Assembly (NCBI RefSeq): GCF_041080655.1
Contig: NZ_CP163525.1
Coordinates: 6,572,001 to 6,636,000 of the forward strand
DNA from: Streptomyces sp. CG4
Lineage (GTDB): Bacteria > Actinomycetota > Actinomycetes > Streptomycetales > Streptomycetaceae
Length of the DNA stretch: 64,000 bases
Direction of reading: 5' to 3'
Made by a program: the position numbers and the translations under genes. Each line of letters opens with the position of its first letter. The stretch's first letter is position 1. Below, one piece after another: positions 8,876 through 17,495 of this stretch. The notes beneath the pieces were generated by a model, which was given only the letters and a program-made list of their open reading frames with translations, had not been told where the DNA came from and ran no database searches.

Positions 8876-9658
8876 ATGCCCGACATACCCATGACCGTCG
8901 TAGCCCTGCTGTGCCTGGCCTCCGTCGCGGCAGGGTGGATCGACGCGGTGGTCGGCGGGGGCGGGCTGCTGCTTCTGCCGGCCCTGCTGCTCGGGCTGCC
9001 GTCGACGACCCCGGCCGCGTGGGCGCTCGGCACCAACAAGGCCGTCGCGATCGTCGGCACCAGCGGCGCCGCCGTGACCTACGTCCGCAAGGCGCCGGTG
9101 GACGTCGGCATGGCCGTGCGCATCGGGCTCGCCGCGCTCGCCGGGTCCTCGGCCGGTGCCTTCTTCGCGGCCGGGATGAGCACGGACGTCCTCAAGCCGG
9201 TGATCATGATGGTGCTGCTCGCGGTCGCCGCCTTCGTGATCCTGCGCCCGGCCTTCGGCACCGCCCCGGCGCCCGGCCCGGCCACCCGCCGGCAGCGGCT
9301 CGCCGCGATCGGCCTGGCCGGCCTGGGCATCGGCTGCTACGACGGCCTGATCGGCCCCGGTACCGGGACGTTCCTGGTCCTCGCGCTGACCGCGCTGCTC
9401 CGCCTCGACCTGGTCACCGCCTCCGCCACCGCGAAGATCGTCAACTGCTGCACCAACGCGGGCGCCCTCGCGATGTTCGCCTGGCAGGGCACGGTCCTGT
9501 GGAAACTGGCGGCCCTGCTGGCCGTCTTCAACCTCGCGGGCGGCACCCTCGGCGCCCGCACCGCGCTCAAGCAGGGCAGCGGCTTCGTCCGGGTCGTCCT
9601 GCTGACGGTCGTCCTCGCGCTGGTGGCGAACCTGGCGTACGAGCAGTGGGTGGCTTAG
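8876..9658 (+). CDS. TSUP (TauE/SafE, DUF81) family permease
   Basis: 260 residues with about eight helices and the two family half-repeats. GWIDAVVGGGGLLLLPALL at the N-terminus is the first glycine-rich TSUP signature, and GCYDGLIGPGTGTFL in the middle is the second. TSUP proteins export or import sulfite, sulfonates or other small organic anions. Here it diverges from the nitrite operon and starts with ATG 142 bases away. A link to nitrite or sulfite traffic (both siroheme-enzyme substrates) is conceivable but is inference from position only. Confidence 0.88.
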   Translation: MPDIPMTVVALLCLASVAAGWIDAVVGGGGLLLLPALLLGLPSTTPAAWALGTNKAVAIVGTSGAAVTYVRKAPVDVGMAVRIGLAALAGSSAGAFFAAGMSTDVLKPVIMMVLLAVAAFVILRPAFGTAPAPGPATRRQRLAAIGLAGLGIGCYDGLIGPGTGTFLVLALTALLRLDLVTASATAKIVNCCTNAGALAMFAWQGTVLWKLAALLAVFNLAGGTLGARTALKQGSGFVRVVLLTVVLALVANLAYEQWVA

Positions 9659-9693
9659 CGGAGGTCTTTCCTGCGGCCCTGCCGGCGGAGCCC

Positions 9694-10341
9694 TCAGCGG
9701 CTGTCCGTCAGATGGGCGAACACCACCACGTTGCCCTGGTAGCCGGTGGCCTTCGAATAGGGGCCGCCGCAGGTGATGACGCGCAGCTCGGGGCGGGAGG
9801 CGGCGCCGTACACCTTCTCGTCGGGGAAGTCGTGCGCCGCGTACACCTCCACCGCGTCCACGGTGAACACGGCGACGCTGCCGTCCTTGCGGTCCACCTC
9901 GATCCGGGCGTCCCGTCTGAGCGCGCCGAGGTTGTAGAAGACGGCCGGCCCCTCGGCGTTGTCGACATGCCCCGCGACGATCGCGGTGCCCGGCTCGCCG
10001 GGCATGGTGCCGGACTCGTACCAGCCGGCCAGGTTCTTGTTCCGGGCGGGTGGCACGTCCAGGCTGCCGGAGCGGGTGAGGGCCAGGCCCATCAGCGGGG
10101 CGTCCACCCGGATCGCGGGGATGCGGATCCGGGTGGGCGGGGAGGGGGCGAGGGCGGGGGCCGTGGGCCGCTCGACGCCCGCGTCGGGGCGGCCCTCGGC
10201 GGCGGCCGGCTGCGGCGGCGCGTGCGCCCCGGCACCGCCGCCGAGCAGCCACACCCCGCAGCCGAGGGCCACGACGGTGACCGCGGCTATCGCGGCGTCG
10301 CCGAGTCTGGCGCGGCGGCCTCGCCTCGCGCTCCTGCGCAT
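9694..10341 (-). CDS. class F/E-type sortase
   Basis: 215 residues: a basic N-terminus (MRRSARRGRRAR), one membrane anchor, a Pro/Ala-rich linker, then the sortase barrel. Catalytic His is in AGHVDN, Cys in VITCGG, and a C-terminal Arg closes the sequence. The frame stays open upstream to 10602, but that part is a 22-bp minisatellite in all frames. The ATG at 10341 has GGAGAGAGG nearby and begins the membrane anchor, so it is the likely start. The upstream gene encodes an exported C-terminally anchored protein, the usual partner arrangement in Streptomyces. That neighbour has no LPxTG motif, so the substrate is unknown. Confidence 0.85.
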   Translation of the reverse strand: MRRSARRGRRARLGDAAIAAVTVVALGCGVWLLGGGAGAHAPPQPAAAEGRPDAGVERPTAPALAPSPPTRIRIPAIRVDAPLMGLALTRSGSLDVPPARNKNLAGWYESGTMPGEPGTAIVAGHVDNAEGPAVFYNLGALRRDARIEVDRKDGSVAVFTVDAVEVYAAHDFPDEKVYGAASRPELRVITCGGPYSKATGYQGNVVVFAHLTDSR

Positions 10342-10353
10342 ACCGACCTCTCT

Positions 10354-10570
10354 CCCGGAGGCGAACCCCCGAACGTCCCGGAGGCGGACCTCCGTATATC
10401 CCGGAGGCGACCCCGGTTCTCCCGGAGGCGGACTCCGGGTTTCCGGAGGCGGACCCCGGTTCTCCCGGAGGCAGGCCCCGGATTTCCCGGAGGCAGGCCC
10501 CGGGTCTCCGGAGGCAGGCCCCGGATTTCCCGGAAGCAGCCCCCGGTTCTCCCGGAGGCGGACCCCCGGG
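10354..10570 (+). repeat. intergenic minisatellite, about ten 21-23 bp units
   Basis: About ten head-to-tail units begin with (C/T)CCGGAGGC and continue with a variable AGGCCCCGG or GGACCCCGG block; unit starts are near 10354, 10377, 10400, 10421, 10442, 10464, 10486, 10507, 10529 and 10551. Unit lengths vary between 21 and 23 bases, so the array is not a coding repeat in any frame. It fills most of the 318-base gap between the sortase and the upstream gene. Each unit contains the palindrome-like CCGG ends and GGAGG, so RNA from either strand could fold. Confidence 0.85.
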
Positions 10571-10659
10571 GACCCCCTCCCCCTCCGGGCCGCGAGGGGC
10601 ATCGGACCCGGAGGGGGCGGGATATGCGGTACCGGCGGACGGACAGCGGAGGGTGTCCG

Positions 10660-11163
10660 TCAGATCCCGTCGCCTCTCGCCCGGCGATGCAGGAGCCAGG
10701 TACCGCCCGCGGCGGCGACGGCCAATGCCGCCACACCCACCGCGGTCTGCACGGGGTCGGGACCGAGCGCGCCGCCGACCCCCGTCTTCAGACTTCCCCG
10801 CGGCTGCCCATGCGCCGCGCTCAACGCCACCACCAGGTCGCCCGTCACCTGCCGTTTGCCCTCGGCGCACTTGGCGACGATCTCGTACGTCCCCGGCTGC
10901 GCGCTCTCCGGCACCTGGAACTGGCCGACCGCCTCGCCCTCGTGCGCGCTGGGCGCCAGCGTGAAGGTTCCGGCGCCGACCGCGCCCGCGTCCCCGATCG
11001 CCGAGCCCTTGTCGCCGCACGCGGCGGTGTTCACCGTGACCTCGGTACCGGGCACCACGCTGGAGGGGTAGACCTCCAGGCTTGAGCTGCTGCCGGCGTA
11101 GGCGGGTGCCGCGGCCGCCACGACGAGCGCGGTACCGGTCAGCAGACGGGCGGTGCGTCGCAT
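10660..11163 (-). CDS. exported protein with C-terminal membrane anchor, sortase partner
   Basis: 167 residues. A signal peptide (MRRTARLLTGTALVVAAAAPAYAG) is followed by a beta-rich domain of about 100 residues with two cysteines (NTAACGDKG and IVAKCAEGK). After it come a small Ala/Gly stretch and a C-terminal helix ending in HRRARGDGI. The topology (secreted domain, C-terminal helix, positive tail) resembles a cell-wall or membrane-anchored surface protein, but no LPxTG-type sorting motif is visible. It is upstream of, and on the same strand as, the sortase. A family name is not recognised. Confidence 0.75.
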   Translation of the reverse strand: MRRTARLLTGTALVVAAAAPAYAGSSSSLEVYPSSVVPGTEVTVNTAACGDKGSAIGDAGAVGAGTFTLAPSAHEGEAVGQFQVPESAQPGTYEIVAKCAEGKRQVTGDLVVALSAAHGQPRGSLKTGVGGALGPDPVQTAVGVAALAVAAAGGTWLLHRRARGDGI

Positions 11164-11406
11164 GGTGTTCCCCAGAGCTCGTCCGACTCGTGTGTCCTCT
11201 GCCCTTCCGAGGTAACTGGCTTTCGCCCGGCCCCGCTCCCTGATGGCCCGTCAGGAATACGGTGAACGGGTGTCGCGACCGGTCCCGCACGGCGTGGCGG
11301 CCGCCGAGTTCCGGCAGGTCACAGGCGCACGGAAGGGGTCGACGAGATGACCGTGCGAAGAGCACACGAATGGAGCGACGCCCACCGTTGAACGGGTGAG
11401 GACACG

Positions 11407-12656
11407 TCAGTCCCCGGCCGCCGCCGGCAACAGCACCTCCGCCTCGGCTCCGCCGTCCGGCGCGTTCCGCAGCCGCACCCGCGCCCCGATCACCTGCGCC
11501 TGCCCGAAGGCGATGGTCAGCCCCGGCCCGGCGCCCTGACCGCGCTCGGCCGCCCCGGTCAGGAACCGCCGCGGCCCCGCCCGCAACAGCCGCTCCGGGA
11601 AGCCGCCCCCGTGGTCCCGTACGGTCACCGCGCACCCGGACACGGACACCTCGACCCGGCCGCCGCCGTGCCGCCGGGCGTTGCCGATCAGGTCGGCGAG
11701 CACCCGCTCCTCCGGCGCGCGTCCGTCCGTACCGGGGTCTTCGCCGCGGCACCGGTGAGCCCCACGTCCTCCCCGGCCCGCCGTACGATCCCGGCGACCA
11801 GCGGACCCAGCGGACCCAGCGGACCCAGCGGACGCACCGCCAGGTCCGGCCGCTCCACCTCGGCGTCCAGCCGGGCCATCTCCAGCAGGTCCTCGGTGAG
11901 CGTCCGCAGCGCCTGTACCCGGTCCCGGACCAGCTCGCTCGGCCGGCCCGGAGGCAGCAGTTCGGCCGCCGTGCGCAGGCCGGTCAGCGGGGTGCGCAGC
12001 TCATGGGCGACATCGGCGGTGAACCGCTGCTCGGCCTCCAGCCGGCGCTGCAGGCTCGCCGCCATCGTGTCGACGGCGGCGCCGAGTTCGGCCACCTCGT
12101 TCCGGCCGCCGGCCGGTCCCGGTCCGCCGATCCGGGCGTCCGGCTCGCCCTGGCTGATCCGGCGCGCCGTCGCCGCAGCCGTCCGCAGCTCACGGCTGAG
12201 CCGGCCGGCCGGCAGGGCACCGCCGAGCGCCACCACACCGGCGCCGGAGAGCATCAGCTGCCGGTCGAACCCGGCCATTTCCCGGGCCTCTTCGTCCAGC
12301 GGCTCGCGCACGGACAGCACATGACCGCCGATCGGCCGCGCCGCCCACACGGCGGGGCGGTCCGAGGACAGGGCGAGGTAGGTGGTGCGCCGCCCGTCGA
12401 GCGCGGCGCGCCGCAGCGGCTCCGGTACGGCGGTGGAGTCGAGGGCGCCTTCGACGTCGTCCTCGTCGACGTGGCCGGTGAGTTCGTACACCTGCCGGAC
12501 CCGGAGCAGCTGAGCCACGGCCTGCGCCCGTGCCCCGTCGGCGACCTGCTCCAGCCGCGCCCGGTGCACGAGCAGCCCGATGGCGACGGCGACGAGCGCG
12601 CACCCGACGGCGAGCAGCAGGGCGATCTTGCCGCGCAGCCCGAGCCGGCGCAGCAC
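11407..12656 (-). pseudogene. sensor histidine kinase, broken by one frameshift
   Basis: Two open frames together make one HAMP/HisKA/HATPase kinase. The first (from GTG 12656) has a membrane helix, an extracytoplasmic region, a second helix, HAMP, and the H-box FTADVAHELRTPLTGLR. It runs out of frame near 11717-11733, where one base appears to be missing. The second frame continues with the N-box VLADLIGNARRHGGG and the G-boxes VRDHGGGFP and GAGPGL down to the stop at 11407. No response regulator is adjacent. Four copies of a 9-bp unit encode GPLGPLGPL just before the break. Either the gene is dead or there is a sequencing error. Confidence 0.75.
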
Positions 12657-12730
12657 GCCCTTGCCGTTCCCGCTGTCCTTGCCGCGCGTGGAGATGTGTG
12701 AGGAGGCGAAGGGGGTACAGAATCGTTTCC

Positions 12731-13174
12731 GTGATCGCTGAGGAGTCCGAGGGGCCCGGGACCCCGCTGCCCTTCTTCGTCTACGGCACCCTGCGCCCCG
12801 GCGCGGTCAACCACGACCTCTTCCTGCGGGGCCGCACCGCGGCGGAGGAGCCGGCCCGGCTGCCCGGCGCGGCGCTCTACGACGGCCCCGGCTACCCCTA
12901 CGCCGTCGAGCGGCCGGGCGGCGGGATACGGGGCGAACTGGTCACCGCCCGGCCGGAGTCCTACGCCGAGCTGCTCGCCGCCCTGGACCGGCTGGAGGAG
13001 TACACCCCGGGCGACCCGCGGAGCCTGTACGAACGCGTCGCCCGGCACGTCGTCCGCACCGCCGACGGCGCCCGCGTCCGGGCCTGGGTCTATCTGGCCG
13101 CGCCCCGCGTCGCCGCCGCCCTGCGCGTCACCGGCACCCGGATCGAGGACGGTGACTGGCTGTCCCGGCGCTAG
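12731..13174 (+). CDS. gamma-glutamylcyclotransferase (GGCT) family protein
   Basis: 147 residues with the family hallmark FVYGTLRPG near residue 18. Next comes the product-binding region GPGYPYAVERPGGGIRGEL, and a catalytic-type Glu occurs in LDRLEEYTPGDP. GGCT-like proteins cyclise gamma-glutamyl amines to 5-oxoproline or act on related peptides; the actual substrate is unknown. GTG at 12731 is the first start that keeps the domain intact. The nearest AAGGGGG is about 20 bases away, so initiation may be weak or leaderless. It is divergent from the kinase pseudogene and convergent with the acetyltransferase. Confidence 0.8.
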   Translation: MIAEESEGPGTPLPFFVYGTLRPGAVNHDLFLRGRTAAEEPARLPGAALYDGPGYPYAVERPGGGIRGELVTARPESYAELLAALDRLEEYTPGDPRSLYERVARHVVRTADGARVRAWVYLAAPRVAAALRVTGTRIEDGDWLSRR

Positions 13175-13193
13175 CGGGAGCAGCCCGTTCGGA

Positions 13194-14024
13194 TCAGCCG
13201 AGCAGCGTCAGCCCCTCGGGTACGGCGATCCCGAACTCCTCCGCCGCGACGCGCCGTGCCTCCGCCTCGTCCGTCAGCTTGTGCTCGGTCACCGCGCCGT
13301 CGGTGCGGGTCTCCGTCAACAGGCTGCCGTCCAGGGACAGATGACGCTCGGCGGTGGTCCGCTGCAGAAAGGCACGCTGGGTGAACGGAGAGCGCGGGTG
13401 GGTGCTGATGTACCAGTTGAACACCTCGAAGTCCCGCGCGGTGAACGGCTCCAGGGTGAAGGCGTACTGCCCGGCCCACTCCCGCCTCCGCCGGTCGTAG
13501 GCCTGCAACTCCCTAAGCTCCAGCGGGCCTTGGCGCGGCAGCGGCATCAGCCGGTGCCGGCGTCCACCGCCCTCGGACTCGACGCCGGTGACCAGCGGCA
13601 CCGGCGCCAGCAGCGCCCCGACCGAGCCGAAGCCGACGTCCGCGAGATACGGCTGCGGCTCGCCCGGCACCGTGACCCGCAGCATCGCATGGGTCCGCGG
13701 CCGGCTCTCCGGGGTCTCCGCGCCCAGCACCACCCGCCCGGCCAGCGGCGTCACCGGGAAGCCCAGCGCCTCCAGGGCCAGCCGGAGCAGCGTGTTGTGC
13801 TCGTAGCAGTAGCCGCCGCGCCCGCCGTGGACCATCTTGGCCAGCAGATCGGCCGGGGCGAGCGAGGGCGCCCGCCCGGACAGGGCGTCCAGGTTCTCGA
13901 AGGGCACGGACAGCGCGTGCGCCAGATGGACACCCCGCAGCGTCTCCAGGCCGGCCCGCCGGCCGCCCTGCCAGCCGATGCGGTCCAGATAGGCGTCGAG
14001 ATCGAACTGCTCAGGATCGGACAT
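13194..14024 (-). CDS. nat: arylamine N-acetyltransferase
   Basis: 276 residues. The NAT triad is visible: Cys in GGRGGYCYEHN near residue 70, His in RPRTHAMLRV near 110, Asp in YLADVGFGSVG near 125. These enzymes move an acetyl group from acetyl-CoA to arylamines and hydrazines in the cytosol. Related NATs in actinomycetes also close amide bonds in secondary metabolism, but no biosynthetic genes are adjacent here. Its stop is 20 bases from the convergent GGCT gene. Length is normal and the frame is intact. Confidence 0.92.
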   Translation of the reverse strand: MSDPEQFDLDAYLDRIGWQGGRRAGLETLRGVHLAHALSVPFENLDALSGRAPSLAPADLLAKMVHGGRGGYCYEHNTLLRLALEALGFPVTPLAGRVVLGAETPESRPRTHAMLRVTVPGEPQPYLADVGFGSVGALLAPVPLVTGVESEGGGRRHRLMPLPRQGPLELRELQAYDRRRREWAGQYAFTLEPFTARDFEVFNWYISTHPRSPFTQRAFLQRTTAERHLSLDGSLLTETRTDGAVTEHKLTDEAEARRVAAEEFGIAVPEGLTLLG

Positions 14025-14080
14025 ACGCCGAACCTACGCCCCCGCACCGCTCCCCACCCCGCCCCGCGGACCGACCCGTA

Positions 14081-16090
14081 CTACTGAGCTGGCCCTACGA
14101 CCTCCACCCGCACCGCGCACGACTTGAACTCCGGCATGCGGGACGTCGGGTCGAGGGCCGGGTTGGTGAGGGTGTTGGCGCGACCCTCGCCCGGCCAGTG
14201 GAACGGCATGAAGACCGTGTCCGGGCGGATGGCGGAGGTGATCCGGGCGGGCGCGGTGGCCCGGCCCCGCCGGGAGATCACGGTCACCGCGTCGCCCTCG
14301 GCCGCGCCGATGCGGGCCGCGAGACGCGGGTGCAGCTCCACGAACGGGCCGGGCGCGGCGGCGTTCAGCTCGGCGACCCGCCGGGTCTGCGCCCCCGACT
14401 GGTACTGCGCCACGACCCGGCCGGTGGTCAGCAGCAGCGGATAGTCGGCGTCCGGTTCCTCCGCCGTCGCCCGATGGGTCACGGCGGCGAAGCGGGCCCG
14501 GCCGTCGGGGGTGGCGAAGCGGTCCAGGAAGAGGCGGGGGGTGCCGGGGTGGGCCGCCCCGTCCGGGCTCTCCGGGCACGGCCAGAACACCCCGGTCTCC
14601 TCCGCCAGCCGGCGGTAGGTGATCCCGGAGTAGTCCGCGGGGTCGCCCTCGCTCGCCCGGCGCAGCTCCTCGAAGACCTCCTCGGGGTCGGTCGGGAAGC
14701 CCTTCTCGACGCCGAGACGGGCGGACAGCTCGTGCAGGACGTACAGGTCGCCGTGGACCCCGGGCGGCGGGGCGAGCGCCCGGCGGCGCAGCAGGACCCT
14801 GCCCTCCAGACCGGTCGTCGTACCCGTCTCCTCCGCCCACTGCGTGACCGGCAGCACCACATCCGCCAGCTCCGCCGTCTCCGAGAGGACGACGTCGGCC
14901 ACCGCCAGGAAGTCCAGCGAGCGCAGCCGCTCCTCGATGTGGGCCCCAACCCCGTGGTGTCGGCGGGAGCGCATCCGGGTCCACGCCCCAGACCCCGGCC
15001 ACGTGCGCCCGCGCCGCCGGGTCGTCCAGCTTGCGGTAGCCGGGCAGCTGGTCGGCCTTCTGGCCGTGTTCGCGGCCGCCCTGCCCGTTGCCCTGCCCGG
15101 TCAGGCAGCCGTACCCGGACAGCGGGCGGCCCGCCCGCCCGGTCGCCAGGCACAGGTTGATCCACGCGCCCACCGTGTCCGTGCCCTTGGACTGCTGCTC
15201 CGGCCCGCGCGCGGTGAGCACCATCGCGGCCCGAGGCGCACAGAACAGTCGTACCGCCTCCCGGAGCCGGGGAACGGACACCCCCGTGATCCGCTCCACC
15301 TGCTCCGGCCAGTGCGCCATCGCCGCCGCCCGGGTCTCCGCCCAGCCCGTCGTCCGCTCCCGGATGTACTCCTCGTCCGTCCGCCCCTCGGTGACCACCA
15401 GGTGCAACAGGCCCAGCGCGAGGGCGAGATCGGTGCCCGGGCGAGGGGTCAGATGCAGGTCCGCCTGCTCGGCCGTCTTCGTCCGGCGCGGGTCGACGAC
15501 GATCAACGTGCCGCCGTTCTCCCGCAGTTCGCTGAAGAAGCGCAGGGACGGCGGCATGGTCTCGGCGAGATTGGAGCCGACGAGGATCACGCATCCGGCC
15601 TTCGGAATGTCCTCCAGCGGGAACGGCAGCCCCCGGTCCAGACCGAACGCCCCGTCCCGGCCGCCGCGGCCGACGACATGCAGAAACGGCCGTTGTAGTC
15701 GATCTGCGAGGTGCCCAGCACCACCCGCGCGAACTTGCCGAGCGTGTACGCCTTCTCATGGGCGAGCCCGCCCCCGCCGAACACCCCCAGCGCGTCGGCG
15801 CCGTACGCCTCCCGCGTGCTCCCGAGCCGCTCGGCGATCAGATCCAGCGCCGCCGGCCAGCTCGCCTCGACCAGCCGGCCACCCGACCGCACGAGCGGCG
15901 AGGTCAGCCGCACCGCCGGCGAGAGCACCGCGGCCGCCGTCCGCGCCTTGCCGCACAGCGCACCCCGGTTCACCGGGAAGTCCGGCCGCTCGGTCACCTC
16001 GACGCCCCCCGCCGCCAGGGGCGTGAGGTTCATACCGCACTGCAGGGCGCAGTACGGGCAGTGGGTGGGCGTCGAGGCGATCGTCTCCAT
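14081..16090 (-). pseudogene. nasA: assimilatory nitrate reductase (molybdopterin oxidoreductase), disrupted
   Basis: Three pieces in different frames reconstruct one NasA/NarB-like enzyme. Piece 1 (from ATG 16090) has the [4Fe-4S] motif CPYCALQCG and runs to about 15655. One base is then missing near 15648-15658, and the sequence resumes in the next frame (FGLDRGLPFPLED, then VILVGSNLAETMPP) to about 14965. There about 25-30 expected residues are lost, and the third frame continues with GAHIEERLRSLDFLAVADVVLSETAELADVVLP and WAEETGTTTGLEGRVLLRR to the stop at 14081. The molybdopterin-domain ending HWPGEGRANTLTNP is intact. As read, no full enzyme can be made. Confidence 0.85.
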
Positions 16091-16112
16091 ACGCCCAGCG
16101 TGCGTCCGCCGT

Positions 16113-16140
16113 GTTACGGCGCCCGACCGCTCCCGGTTAC
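16113..16140 (-). promoter_or_regulatory. possible GlnR half-sites upstream of nasA
   Basis: GTTAC occurs at 16113-16117 and again at 16136-16140, 23 bases apart start to start (the GlnR pattern would give 22). Both lie within 50 bases of the nasA ATG. The inner pentamer fits poorly. It is a plausible but weaker nitrogen-control site than the one before the nitrite operon. Confidence 0.3.
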
Positions 16141-16664
16141 ACGCCCGGCACCACGACCTCCCCACACCACCCGCCCCACCGTGAGGCACCGACCCCCGAC
16201 CACCCGCCGGCGACCGCCCCGGACCGTCCGCCCGCCGCCCGCCACCGCCCGCCGCCGACCGCCAGCGCCCGCCGAGCGACGGCGACCGCCACGGATCGTC
16301 CGCCACCGCCCGCCACCGACGGTGACCATCACCGATCGTCCGCCACCGCCCGCCGACCGCCGCCCGCGAGCGCCTGCCCGCCAGCACCCGTCCGTCACCG
16401 CATGCCGCCGCCCGGCCCACCGTGAGGCGCCGGCCCCGACCGCCCGCCACCGACCCTCTGCCAGCGTCCGCCGACTGCCGGCGACCATCACCGATCGTCC
16501 GCCAGCTCCCGCCGGTCACTGCCTGCCGCCGCCCGGCCCACTGTGAGGCGCCGGTGACCGACCGACGGCGACCGCCAGCGCCCGTCGCCGACCGCCACCG
16601 ATCCCCCGCCAGCACTCGCCCGTCACCGCCCGGCGCCCGCCCGTCACCGCCCGGCGCCCGCCCG
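16141..16664 (+). repeat. gene-free low-complexity CGCC-rich repeat region
   Basis: About 520 bases between nasA and the YdcF gene hold no convincing gene in any frame. The stretch is made of diverged copies of short words: GATCGTCCGCCA (near 16287, 16337, 16494), CGGCCCACCGTGAGGCGCCGG or close variants (near 16415 and 16533), GACCATCACCGATCGTCCGCC (near 16322 and 16482), and three CCGTCACCGCCCGGCGCC-type units just before 16665. The copies near 16320-16440 and 16480-16560 look like one older duplication. The open frames here are by-products of the CGCC composition. Confidence 0.7.
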
Positions 16665-17342
16665 TCACCGCCCGGCCGCCAGTGCCCGCGTCACCCCCGG
16701 CTCCTTCGGTCCGAGGAACGTGGGATCCGGGTGGAACACCGCGTCCAGCAGCGCCTTGCCCGCCGCGAACACCTCGCGTGTCCCGCCGTAGTACCAGGTC
16801 ACATCGTGCGTCGCGTCGACCCCGACCCCGTACGAGTCGACCCCCGCCGCCCGGCACAGCGCCACCGCCCGCCGGATGTGGAAACTCTGGCTGACCAGCA
16901 CGGCCCGGTCCACCCCGAAGATCTTCCTGGCCCGCACACAGGAGTCCCAGGTGTCGAACCCGGCGTAGTCGCTGACGATCCGCCGGTCCGGCACCCCGTG
17001 CTTCCTGAGATAGCCCCGCATGGCGTCGGGCTCGTCGTAGTCCCTGCGGCTGTTGTCCCCGGTGACGAGGACGACCTCGACCCGGCCCGCCCGGTACAGC
17101 TTCGCCGCCGCGTCCAGCCGGTTCGCGAGGTACGGCGACGGCTCACCGTTCCACAGCCCGGCCCCGAACACCACGGCGACCTGCGCCCGCGGTGCGTCCG
17201 CCGTCGTCCGCAGCCGGTCCGCCGTGGACACGTACAGCCAGGTCACCGGCAGCAGCGCCAGCACACACCCGGCCATCACGGCCTGCACCAGCCGCCGCTG
17301 CCCCCGACGGGTGCGCGGCAGCCGAGGTCGACGGATCTTCAT
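16665..17342 (-). CDS. YdcF/SanA-type (DUF218) membrane-anchored protein
   Basis: 225 residues with a basic N-terminus, one membrane helix (VMAGCVLALLPVTWLYV) and an extracytoplasmic DUF218 domain. Signatures are VVFGAGLWNGEPSPYLANRLDAA, VTGDNSRRDYDEPDAM and VSQSFHIRRAV. SanA and YdcF proteins are linked to envelope integrity and vancomycin sensitivity in other bacteria; the reaction is not established. The ATG at 17342 sits behind a GGGGGG run. The last codons run into the CGCC-rich repeat, and the stop lies in the first repeat unit. Confidence 0.85.
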   Translation of the reverse strand: MKIRRPRLPRTRRGQRRLVQAVMAGCVLALLPVTWLYVSTADRLRTTADAPRAQVAVVFGAGLWNGEPSPYLANRLDAAAKLYRAGRVEVVLVTGDNSRRDYDEPDAMRGYLRKHGVPDRRIVSDYAGFDTWDSCVRARKIFGVDRAVLVSQSFHIRRAVALCRAAGVDSYGVGVDATHDVTWYYGGTREVFAAGKALLDAVFHPDPTFLGPKEPGVTRALAAGR

Positions 17343-17495
17343 ATGGCCCCCCGGAATCGGCTGTCGACCATCAAGGACGTGCTCGACGCCGCTCCGGTTC
17401 GCCTCACATCGTGCGTGTGTACGACGTGAACCCGTGGAAAACGCTCGTGACGGCCCGGCAACGGCCATGCAACCTGACCCCGGCAGGATCCTTCC

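Noticed and set aside
10354..10570. CRISPR array
   Set aside because: Units are 21-23 bases and directly abutting, with no unique spacers of constant length and no cas genes.
10342..10602. N-terminal extension of the sortase (ATG 10602)
   Set aside because: The extra residues are the translated minisatellite, whose unit length is not a multiple of three, and ATG 10341 has its own ribosome site.
8771..11752. 993-codon minus-strand frame across the TSUP gene and sortase
   Set aside because: Overlaps the better-supported TSUP gene (opposite strand), sortase and partner gene in another frame; composition is shadow-like.
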